Assembly: GCA_938023775.1 (NCBI GenBank)
Contig: CALJDB010000230.1
Span: 1 to 5,752 of the forward strand
Length of the DNA stretch: 5,752 nt
Origin: an uncultured Clostridia bacterium
GTDB taxonomy: Bacteria; Bacillota; Clostridia; Oscillospirales; Oscillospiraceae
Direction of reading: 5' to 3'
Shown here: piece after piece, positions 1-5,752 of the stretch
How positions within the stretch are numbered: position 1 is the first letter of the stretch
Layout: each line of letters opens with the position of its first letter
The notes under the pieces: generated by a model
Seen by the model: the letters and a program-made list of their open reading frames with translations, nothing else
Databases searched by the model: none
Told to the model about the DNA's origin: nothing
Program-made: the position numbers and the translations under genes

Positions 1-393
1 GCGCTGCAGGAGGAACGGGATACCGGCGAATACCCCGAGCTTCCCTCCGGCTACTCCTATGTAGCGACGGATACGTCCACCGGCAAGGTGCTGTACGACG
101 GCAGAACGAAAAACGCCGTGCCCCTTGGCATTTCGGCCGGTTATTTCAGCGAAGGCGTCGGGATCGACGTGCAGGCGTATCTCGAGCCGAAGCAGACGCC
201 TGGCGAGGAGCTGACGCTGCTCCGCACCTCCGTCGGCACGCTGCTGCGCTATCAGAACGCCTATCTCCCCGTGGGCATCATCACGGCGGTGCTGTGCATC
301 GCGCTCCTCGTCTTCCTCATGGCGTCCATGGGAAAAAAGCCGGACGGCGTGAAGCTGCGCGGCATCCACCGCGTGCCGCTCGATCTCTTTCTC
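1..393 (+). other. Histidine-kinase-like sensor/membrane segment lacking its kinase domains
   Basis: This is the 5' part of the fused frame. It encodes an extracytoplasmic stretch, a membrane helix (about bases 262-330), then a short basic loop GKKPDGVKLRGIHRVPLDLF. From memory of the family, clostridial HAMP/HisKA kinases carry the same arrangement after their sensor: a helix, a loop of the form GxxKGxxGVxLxxxDRIPLDLYL, then a further helix. Here the next helix runs straight into a lipobox and a solute-binding domain; no HisKA or HATPase follows in this frame. The segment therefore looks like the remnant of a kinase whose catalytic half was lost when it became joined to the next gene. Recognition rests on recalled similarity, not an alignment. 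It could instead be an independently evolved membrane anchor. Confidence 0.55.
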
Positions 394-1137
394 GCGGCGG
401 CGCTGCTTCTGCTCTGCGGCTGCGGCGGCGGAGCGGAGGGCGAGGCGCTGCCCGTGCTCGTCATCGGCAGCGACGATTACGCTCCCTACAGCTACCTCGA
501 CAGCGACGGCTTCGCCGGCTTCGACGTGGAGCTTGCGGAGGAGGCCTGCCGCCGCCTCGGCTATGCGCCGGAGTTTCGCCGCATCGCGTGGGAACAAAAG
601 GACGCGCTGCTTCAAAGCGGCGAGATCGACTGTATTTGGGGCTGCTTCACCCTGACCGGCCGCGAAACGCTTTACTGCTGGGCGGGACCCTACGCAAAAA
701 GCCGCCAGATGGTCGCCGTGCGGACGGAGAGCGGCATCAAGAACCTCGCCGGGCTCGCCGGACGGCGCGTCGCCGTGCAGATGACGGGCAAGCCGGAGGA
801 GCTGTTTCTCACGCGCCCGACGGCGGACATCCCGGATGTCGCCGCGGTCTACTCCTTTTCCTCCTCCGCAGAGATATATGCCGCGCTGCGCAAGGACTAC
901 GTGGACGCCGTTGCCGCGCACGAAAATGCGCTGCGCACCTTTGTCAGCGGGATGCCGGACTCCATCGTGATGCTCTCCGAGCCGCTGTTCGTCTCCGAGC
1001 TGGGCGTCGCCTTTGCAAAGGACGCCGGACGGGAGGAGCTTGCCGAGAATCTGACGGAGACGCTGCTCGCGATGGAAGCCGAGGGCTTCACCGCCGCGCT
1101 CGCGGAAAAATACGGTCTTGCGGCGGCGGAGGGGTGA
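1..1137 (+). CDS. Substrate-binding protein (SBP_bac_3) fused to a histidine-kinase-like membrane N-terminus; 5' partial
   Basis: The frame is open from base 1, so the true start lies upstream; a GTG at 88 is only the first in-window start candidate and has no convincing ribosome binding site. Numbering codons from base 1: residues 1-87 are a soluble, probably extracytoplasmic stretch; about 88-110 form a membrane helix; 111-127 are a basic loop; 128-140 are a Leu/Ala-rich segment ending in a lipobox (LLCG|C, Cys141). Residues from about 152 to the end form a complete periplasmic-type solute-binding domain, with the class-typical GFDVELAEE, LQSGEIDC and TGRE (Arg221) elements. In the family, such domains bind amino acids or similar small polar ligands, either for ABC import or for signalling. 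No permease or ATPase follows; a sensor kinase does, so a sensing role is inferred. The N-terminal half resembles clostridial two-component kinases (see the separate entry). If the binding protein were translated alone, candidate starts are ATG 319, ATG 328 or GTG 349, none with a good Shine-Dalgarno. Ligand unknown. Confidence 0.85.
   Translation, partial: ALQEERDTGEYPELPSGYSYVATDTSTGKVLYDGRTKNAVPLGISAGYFSEGVGIDVQAYLEPKQTPGEELTLLRTSVGTLLRYQNAYLPVGIITAVLCIALLVFLMASMGKKPDGVKLRGIHRVPLDLFLAAALLLLCGCGGGAEGEALPVLVIGSDDYAPYSYLDSDGFAGFDVELAEEACRRLGYAPEFRRIAWEQKDALLQSGEIDCIWGCFTLTGRETLYCWAGPYAKSRQMVAVRTESGIKNLAGLAGRRVAVQMTGKPEELFLTRPTADIPDVAAVYSFSSSAEIYAALRKDYVDAVAAHENALRTFVSGMPDSIVMLSEPLFVSELGVAFAKDAGREELAENLTETLLAMEAEGFTAALAEKYGLAAAEG
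1128..1134 (+). promoter_or_regulatory. Ribosome binding site for the hybrid kinase
   Basis: GGAGGGG lies within the last codons of the upstream gene, 10 nt before the ATG at 1145. It selects that ATG over the in-frame upstream start candidate at 1118. The position suggests translation coupled to that of the binding protein. Confidence 0.75.
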
Positions 1138-1144
1138 ATCGGAT

Positions 1145-3265
1145 ATGAAACGGCAGAAAAAAACCGCCGCCCCGCTCTCGCGCCGGGCGTTTTTTCTCCT
1201 CGCGCTCGTCATCGGCGCGGTGTTCCTCGGGACCACGTTTTTGGTCAGCACCCTCACCTGCCGCGCCGCCGCCGCAAAGACGGCGGACAAGACGCTGGAT
1301 TTTATGCGCGCCCAGATTGCCCGCTACGACGGCTATAATACCGACAACCGTACGAAAAGCCTCGTCCGCCTGCTCGACAAGCTTCAGGCGCTCGGCGACC
1401 TGTTGGAGCTCAGCGACACCGACGAATCCGCCCTGCTCGCGCACTACGCCGGAGAGCAGCGCATCAGCGCCATCGCGCTGCTCGGCGCCGACGGCGCGGA
1501 GCTGTCGTCCTTCGGCGAAACGGCGCGCATGGCGGACGCCCTCGCCTCCGACGCCGTGGCGGAGATTTATGCTTACCCGAAAAAGTGTGTCCTGACCCAG
1601 TTTTCCTCCGAGGGCGAGACCTATGACTTCGTCGCCGTTTCGCGCCGGGACGCGCCGGGGCTGCTCGCCGCCTGCGTGCGCAAAACGGATGTCGCCGCAG
1701 ACGGCGGAGAGCTCTCGCTCCATTCGCTTTTCGCGGACTACACCTTTGATATGAACGGCGCCGCCGTCGTCACGGACGACGAATATATTCTGAGCGCGAA
1801 CCGGGAGATCCTCTACGGCAGACCCATCACGGACGTCGATCCGCTCGTGCCCCACGGCATGCAGCGCCAGCGCGACGGGCTCTACCGCGCGACCTATCAG
1901 GGCAGAACGTGGTACGGCAAGCAGTCGCAGATGCTGGACTACTATCTCTACGTCTATTTTCCCTCCGCCGAGGTCTTCTCCTCGCGGACGGTATTTTTGG
2001 GCTACGGTCTGCTGGCGTATCTCGTCCTCTGGCTCTGCTTCAGCTATCTGCGCCAGCGCTCGACCCGCGCCGCGCTCGAGCGCGAGCTCGCCTATCAGCG
2101 CGAGGTTGAGCGCTCCGCGGCGGACGCCGAGCGCGCCAACGCCGCCAAGACCGGCTTCCTGCGCCGCATGAGCCACGATCTGCGCACGCCGATCCACGGC
2201 ATCCGCGGCATGGTGGAGCTCAGCCGCCGCTTCCCCGGCGATGAGGCGAAGCAGGAGGAGTGCCGCGCCAAGATCATGGACGCCTCCGGCTTCCTGCTGG
2301 AGCTTGTGAACAGCATGCTCGACATGAGCAAATTAGAGAGCGGCGAGGTGCAGCTGGAAAGCCGCCCCTTCGACCTCGGCGCGCTGCTCGATTCCCTCGG
2401 CGTCGTCGTGGAAAGCGAAGCCGCGTCCCGCGGCGTGCGCTACCGCTGCGACCGCAGCGGTCTGCGCCATCCCGCGCTCATCGGCTCGCCGCTGCATGTG
2501 CAGCAGGTCTTGCAGAACATCACGGTCAACGCCGTGAAATATAACCGTCCCGGCGGCTCCGTGACGCTCACCTGCCGCGAGACGGAGTGCGCCGGCGGCG
2601 AGGCGGAGATCGAATTCGTCTGCGCCGACACGGGCGTCGGCATGAGCGCGGAGTTCCAGTCCCGCGCCTTCGAGCCCTTCGCGCAGGAATCCGACTCCTC
2701 CGGCGGCATCGGGCTCGGTCTCGCCATCGCGCGCGAGCTGACGGAGCAGATGGGCGGCACGATCGCCTTCACGAGCTCTCGCGGCGTCGGCACGACCTTC
2801 ATCGTGACGCTCCGCTTCCGGCTGGACACGGCGCGCGCCGCCGCGCCGGAACCGGAGGACGCCTCTCTCAAGGGCTGCCGCGTGCTCATCGCGGAGGATA
2901 ATGAGTTAAATCGCGAGATCGCGGAGGCGCTGCTGCAAAGCCGCGGGGCGGAGACCGTCTCCACCGCGGACGGACGCGAGGCGGTCGCCCGCTTCGCCGC
3001 GAGCGCGCCGGGAGAATTTGACGTGATCCTGATGGACGTGCTGATGCCGGAGATGGACGGGCTCGACGCCGCCCGCGCCATCCGCGTGATGGACCGCCCG
3101 GACGCAAAAACCGTGCCCATCCTCGCCATGACCGCAAACGCCTTCGCCGACGATGTTTCCCGTTCCCTCGCCGCCGGGATGAACGCCCATCTCACAAAGC
3201 CGCTCGGCGGCGCCGCGCTCGCCGCCGCGGTGCGAAAATACTGGAAAGGAGGCGGAGAGCCGTGA
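1145..3265 (+). CDS. Hybrid sensor histidine kinase (sensor–HisKA–HATPase–REC)
   Basis: A 706-residue inner-membrane kinase. Residues 15-37 are the first membrane helix and 283-302 the second. The roughly 245 residues between them are extracytoplasmic and look like a double Cache sensor: two PAS-like strands at about 107-124 and 206-230 (inferred from pattern only). A helical linker (303-335) leads to HisKA with SHDLRTP, phospho-acceptor His344. The ATPase domain shows the N-box (Asn458, Asn462), DTGVGM (495-500), FEPFAQ (509-514) and GIGLGLAIAR (521-530). Only six residues separate FEPFAQ from GIGLGL, so the ATP lid looks short. The C-terminal receiver has Glu584/Asp585, phospho-acceptor Asp631 in MDVLMP, Thr663 and Lys685, all expected for an active REC. 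Internal receivers of this kind usually pass phosphate to an Hpt protein, and one is encoded two genes downstream. The start at ATG 1145 is set by the GGAGGGG site; the gene begins 7 nt after the binding protein and ends inside the start of the next gene. The signal may be relayed by the neighbouring binding protein, sensed directly, or both. Confidence 0.95.
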   Translation: MKRQKKTAAPLSRRAFFLLALVIGAVFLGTTFLVSTLTCRAAAAKTADKTLDFMRAQIARYDGYNTDNRTKSLVRLLDKLQALGDLLELSDTDESALLAHYAGEQRISAIALLGADGAELSSFGETARMADALASDAVAEIYAYPKKCVLTQFSSEGETYDFVAVSRRDAPGLLAACVRKTDVAADGGELSLHSLFADYTFDMNGAAVVTDDEYILSANREILYGRPITDVDPLVPHGMQRQRDGLYRATYQGRTWYGKQSQMLDYYLYVYFPSAEVFSSRTVFLGYGLLAYLVLWLCFSYLRQRSTRAALERELAYQREVERSAADAERANAAKTGFLRRMSHDLRTPIHGIRGMVELSRRFPGDEAKQEECRAKIMDASGFLLELVNSMLDMSKLESGEVQLESRPFDLGALLDSLGVVVESEAASRGVRYRCDRSGLRHPALIGSPLHVQQVLQNITVNAVKYNRPGGSVTLTCRETECAGGEAEIEFVCADTGVGMSAEFQSRAFEPFAQESDSSGGIGLGLAIARELTEQMGGTIAFTSSRGVGTTFIVTLRFRLDTARAAAPEPEDASLKGCRVLIAEDNELNREIAEALLQSRGAETVSTADGREAVARFAASAPGEFDVILMDVLMPEMDGLDAARAIRVMDRPDAKTVPILAMTANAFADDVSRSLAAGMNAHLTKPLGGAALAAAVRKYWKGGGEP
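3245..3252 (+). promoter_or_regulatory. Ribosome binding site for the REC–HD–GGDEF regulator
   Basis: AAAGGAGG is a near-perfect Shine-Dalgarno 9 nt before the GTG at 3262. It supports that GTG as the start even though it overlaps the kinase stop (GTGA, 3262-3265). Confidence 0.85.
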
Positions 3266-5268
3266 GCGAAAAGCAGAAGATCCTCATCGCGGACGATTCG
3301 GAGCTCAACCGCGCGCTGCTGATGGAGCTGCTCGGCGCGGAATATGACTATCTCGAAGCGGAAAACGGCGCGGAGACCGTAAAGCTGCTGCAAAGCCGCG
3401 GCGACATCGACCTTTTGCTGCTGGACGTCTGGATGCCGGAGCCCGACGGCTTCGGCGTGCTGGAGCTGATGAACCGCTTCCACTGGATCGAGGAGATCCC
3501 GGTGATCATGATCTCCGTCGAGCAGGACGCGGCGTTCCATGCGCGGGCGTATGACCTTGGCGCGACGGACTTTATCCAGCGCCCGTTCGACGGTGCGATC
3601 GTGCGCCGCCGCGTGGAGAACACGCTGATGCTCTACGCGCGCCAGAAGCGCCTCACGGAGCTCGTCGGCGAACAGGTCTACGCCCGCTCGCGCGAGAGCG
3701 GCATCCTTGTGGATCTGCTGAGCGGCGTACTGAGCTCCCACTGCGGCGTTCCCCCGGATCACGCCGCGCGCATCCGCAGCCTGACCGGCGCGCTGCTGCG
3801 CGAGCTCTCGCGGCGCACGGAGCGCTACCGCCTCAGCGAAAACGACATCGCCCGCATCGCCGCCGTCAGCGCGTTTTACGACGTCGGCAAGCTGCATGTT
3901 CCCGCGGAGCTGCTGCGCCGCCCCGGCGCGCTCACGCCGGAGGAGACCGCCGCCGTCCGCGCCCACGCCGTGCGCGGCGCGGAGCTGCTCGACGCGCTGC
4001 CCGTGCCGCAGGACGATTTTCTGCTGCGCACCGGGCGCGAGATCTGCCGCTGGCACCACGAGCGCTGGGACGGCGGCGGCTATCCGGACGGGCTGCGCGG
4101 CGACGCGATCCCCGTCGCGGCGCAGGCGGTCTCGCTCGCGGACGCTTACATCGCGCTGACGGAAGCGCGCCCGTGGCGCAAAGCCTGCCCGCAGAAAACC
4201 GCGCTCGCGATGCTCCGCGCCGGGGACTGCGGCGCGTTCAACCCGCTGCTGCTCGAAAGCCTCGACGCCGCCGTGGACGCCGCCGCGCGCGAGAGCGCCG
4301 CGCCGGATCACTACCGCGACGAAGCCGACCGCATCGCCGCCGAGGCGCTCCGCGGCAGGGCGCTGCCGCTCGACGACCGCCCCCAGCGGCTGCTGGAGGT
4401 TGAGCGCGAGAAAACGAATTATTACGCCGGGCTCGTCGGCGGCATTCAATTTGAATGCGACATTCCCTCCCGCCGCGTAACGCTCACGGACCGCCGCCCC
4501 GGCGGTCAGGGCAGGATAACGGTGCTCGATATGGCGCGCCGCGGCGAGCAGGCCCAGCTTCTCGCGCCGGAGGACTTCGCCGCGGTCCACCGCGCGCTGC
4601 TGCAGACGACGCCCTACGCCCCGGACTGCGCGATGGAGGTCCACCTCCCCGCGGACGGGCAGAAAAGCCGCGCCGCGTGGCTCACCGCCCGCACCCTCTG
4701 GTCCCGCCGCGCGCCGGTGACGCGCATCGGCGCGGTCGGCTGCCTTCAGGAGCTGCCGGATTCCGACGCGCCCGCGCCCGCCGCGGGCGGCAGCTTTTCC
4801 GCCGCGATGGAGTCGCTCTCCGTCGACCCGCTGACGGGCGCGCGCTCGCGCTGGTTCCTCGAATACGGCTTGCCCGAAAACGCGCGCTTCGACGCCGCCG
4901 CGATGCTGGATGTCGACCGCTTCAAGGCGATCAACGACACTTACGGCCACGCCGCGGGGGACGCCGCCCTCCGCGCCGCCGCCGACGCCGTGCGCGGTGC
5001 GCTGCGCCCCGGCGACCTCATCGTCCGCACCGGCGGGGACGAGTTTCTGCTGCTGTTTCCGGCGATCGGCGCGGAGGAGCTGGACGCGCTTCTATCGTCC
5101 GTCCGTGCCGCCGTCGCCGCCGCGCGGACGACGGACTGGCCGGAGCTCCGGCTCTCCGTCAGCATCGGCAGCGCCCGCGGCGCGTCCTCGCTGCGCGATG
5201 TCCTCCGCGAGGCGGACCGGAATATGTATCGCGACAAAACGCGCAGCGAAGGGAGAACGGGCACATGA
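3262..5268 (+). CDS. Response regulator: REC–degenerate HD-GYP–PAS-like–GGDEF diguanylate cyclase
   Basis: A 668-residue cytoplasmic output protein. REC (about 5-125): Asp11/Asp12, phospho-acceptor Asp55 in LLLLDVWMP, Ser85; the usual Lys is Arg107 in IQRPF. HD-GYP-like domain (about 150-345): Asp207, GK 209-210, PGALTPEE, His235, HHERWDGGGYP with His265/His266 and GYP at 273-275, and Asp294. However, the HD dyad reads Tyr206-Asp207, and DVYDALT reads DAYIALT. Region 376-500, starting RLLEVEREKTNYYAG, matches the PAS-like region I recall in clostridial regulators of this architecture. GGDEF domain (about 521-660): DPLTG, metal-binding Asp550 in LDVDRFKAINDTYGH, GGDEF at 591-595, and RxxD (Arg582, Asp585) five residues before it, the canonical c-di-GMP inhibitory site. 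Cyclase activity (2 GTP to c-di-GMP) is therefore expected, with product inhibition. Phosphodiesterase activity is doubtful because the HD His binds metal in this family. The GTG start overlaps the kinase stop by 4 nt, which makes this the likely final phosphate acceptor of the operon's relay. Confidence 0.95.
   Translation: MSEKQKILIADDSELNRALLMELLGAEYDYLEAENGAETVKLLQSRGDIDLLLLDVWMPEPDGFGVLELMNRFHWIEEIPVIMISVEQDAAFHARAYDLGATDFIQRPFDGAIVRRRVENTLMLYARQKRLTELVGEQVYARSRESGILVDLLSGVLSSHCGVPPDHAARIRSLTGALLRELSRRTERYRLSENDIARIAAVSAFYDVGKLHVPAELLRRPGALTPEETAAVRAHAVRGAELLDALPVPQDDFLLRTGREICRWHHERWDGGGYPDGLRGDAIPVAAQAVSLADAYIALTEARPWRKACPQKTALAMLRAGDCGAFNPLLLESLDAAVDAAARESAAPDHYRDEADRIAAEALRGRALPLDDRPQRLLEVEREKTNYYAGLVGGIQFECDIPSRRVTLTDRRPGGQGRITVLDMARRGEQAQLLAPEDFAAVHRALLQTTPYAPDCAMEVHLPADGQKSRAAWLTARTLWSRRAPVTRIGAVGCLQELPDSDAPAPAAGGSFSAAMESLSVDPLTGARSRWFLEYGLPENARFDAAAMLDVDRFKAINDTYGHAAGDAALRAAADAVRGALRPGDLIVRTGGDEFLLLFPAIGAEELDALLSSVRAAVAAARTTDWPELRLSVSIGSARGASSLRDVLREADRNMYRDKTRSEGRTGT
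5251..5255 (+). promoter_or_regulatory. Ribosome binding site for the Hpt gene
   Basis: GGGAG lies within the last codons of the cyclase gene, 9 nt before the ATG at 5265. It fixes the start inside a much longer frame that runs upstream only as a shadow of the cyclase gene. Confidence 0.65.
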
Positions 5269-5615
5269 CGATCAAAGAATTTTACGCCCTCGCGGGCGGC
5301 GACGCCGCCGACACCCTGCGGCGCCTCGGCTCGGAGGCGACCGTGCGCCGCTTCGCCCTGCGCTACACCGCGGACGGGACGCATGACGCGCTCCGCCGCG
5401 CCCTCGCCGCGGACGACCGCCCCGCCGCCTTCCGCGCCGCCCACACCATGAAGGGCACCGCCGCGAACCTCGGCTTCACAGCGCTCGCCGAAGCCGCAGG
5501 CGCCCTCACCGAGACCCTCCGCGCCGGGAACGCCCCCGCCCCCGGCGAAATCGAGGCTGTGGAAAAAGCCCAGCGCCGCGTGGTCGCGGCGGTTGCCGGG
5601 CTTCGGGATGGGTAA
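5265..5615 (+). CDS. Hpt-domain phosphotransfer protein
   Basis: A 116-residue protein, the usual size of a stand-alone Hpt four-helix bundle. The signature AHTMKGTAANLGF (59-71) has the H-x-x-K-G pattern with phospho-acceptor His60, Lys63, Gly64 and Gly70. The N-terminus (MTIKEFYALAGGD followed by an Arg-rich helix) resembles small clostridial Hpt proteins I recall being encoded beside hybrid kinases. There is no membrane segment, so it should be cytoplasmic. Its expected role is to accept phosphate from Asp631 of the hybrid kinase and pass it to Asp55 of the cyclase regulator. ATG 5265 overlaps the cyclase stop (ATGA, 5265-5268), which suggests translational coupling; the long in-frame upstream extension is Arg/Pro-rich shadow sequence and is not coding. 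It is the last gene before the terminator. Confidence 0.93.
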   Translation: MTIKEFYALAGGDAADTLRRLGSEATVRRFALRYTADGTHDALRRALAADDRPAAFRAAHTMKGTAANLGFTALAEAAGALTETLRAGNAPAPGEIEAVEKAQRRVVAAVAGLRDG

Positions 5616-5630
5616 AACAATATGTGCGGC

Positions 5631-5673
5631 ATTCCGCGCGGGGCGCCAAAATCACCCGCTCCTCGCGCGGAAT
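5631..5673 (+). repeat. Inverted repeat downstream of the Hpt gene
   Basis: ATTCCGCGCG at 5631-5640 is exactly complementary to CGCGCGGAAT at 5664-5673. Three further inner pairs, one of them G·U, give a stem of about 13 bp around a 17-nt loop. A run of five T's follows only at 5683-5687, about 9 nt past the stem, so it is not a textbook terminator. It could be a weak first terminator, a 3'-end stabilising hairpin or a palindromic binding site; the sequence does not decide between these. Confidence 0.6.
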
Positions 5674-5725
5674 ATTCCTCGCTTTTTCGCACTGCTGCGG
5701 TAAATTTTCACAAACCCGCCAAATG

Positions 5726-5752
5726 CCCACGCCCTCCGGGGCGTGGGTTTTT
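5726..5752 (+). terminator. Rho-independent terminator of the operon
   Basis: CCCACGCCC (5726-5734) pairs perfectly with GGGCGTGGG (5739-5747), giving a 9-bp GC-rich stem closed by the loop TCCG, i.e. a C(UNCG)G tetraloop, an especially stable class in RNA. At least five T's follow directly (5748-5752) and the tract may continue past the window. The minus strand lacks a matching T-tract, so termination should act mainly on the + strand operon. Confidence 0.9.

Noticed and set aside
1118..1144. An upstream in-frame start for the hybrid kinase
   Set aside because: It would place the start before the GGAGGGG site and inside the preceding gene. ATG 1145 has correct spacing and gives a normal basic N-terminus before the first membrane helix.
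294..1148. A 284-codon + strand frame overlapping the binding-protein domain
   Set aside because: Its product is extremely Arg-rich, and the alternative frame encodes a recognisable SBP_bac_3 domain.
1088..2197. A 369-codon minus-strand open frame opposite the kinase sensor region
   Set aside because: It is antisense to a well-supported kinase, has no recognisable motif, and its composition fits a GC-driven shadow.
2440..4950. An 836-codon open frame on the minus strand, opposite the kinase and cyclase genes
   Set aside because: It lies antisense to two genes with clear catalytic motifs. Its translation is Ala/Arg/Gly-rich with no recognisable domain. In GC-rich DNA with GC-ending codons, such long antisense frames arise by chance.
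4455..5264. A long upstream extension of the Hpt frame
   Set aside because: It is an Arg/Pro-rich shadow of the cyclase gene. The Hpt protein has its own Shine-Dalgarno and an ATGA overlap start at 5265.
1..5752. CRISPR arrays, tRNA/rRNA genes, insertion sequences, attachment sites or phage genes
   Set aside because: No direct repeat array, RNA-gene signature, transposase or integrase motif was seen. The DNA is almost fully occupied by the four signalling genes.

Overview
The window is GC-rich, densely coding DNA. All supported genes are on the + strand, with strong GGAGG-type ribosome binding sites and start codons overlapping the preceding stop. The protein families (a clostridial-type sensor-kinase membrane region, an SBP_bac_3 lipoprotein, and a REC–HD–PAS-like–GGDEF regulator followed by a tiny Hpt protein) point to a GC-rich gut-type member of the Clostridia (Bacillota), perhaps Oscillospiraceae. 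The taxonomy is inferred from recalled family resemblance, not from a search.

Layout. (1) 1-1137: a reading frame open at the left edge. Its first ~130 codons resemble the membrane sensor part of a clostridial histidine kinase. They run in frame into a lipobox and a complete amino-acid-type substrate-binding domain. (2) 1145-3265: a hybrid histidine kinase with two membrane segments, a probable Cache-like extracytoplasmic sensor, HisKA, HATPase and REC. (3) 3262-5268: a response regulator with REC, a damaged HD-GYP domain, a PAS-like region and an intact GGDEF diguanylate cyclase. (4) 5265-5615: a 116-residue Hpt phosphotransfer protein. (5) 5616-5752: non-coding, with an inverted repeat and a clear intrinsic terminator at the right edge.

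The four genes read as one transcript. Gene 2 starts 7 nt after gene 1, and the 2/3 and 3/4 junctions are GTGA and ATGA overlaps. Together they supply every part of a His-Asp-His-Asp phosphorelay: ligand capture by the binding protein, kinase His344, kinase receiver Asp631, Hpt His60, regulator Asp55, then c-di-GMP output. In the regulator, the His of the HD signature is Tyr, while GGDEF and its RxxD inhibitory site are intact. The simplest reading is a system that makes, but does not degrade, c-di-GMP in response to a small extracellular ligand.

The most unusual item is the first gene. The N-terminal half of a two-component kinase appears joined in frame to the substrate-binding protein, at a hydrophobic Leu/Ala-rich segment, in an orientation that keeps the binding domain outside the cell. 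No promoter is visible ahead of the operon, so transcription probably enters from the left.
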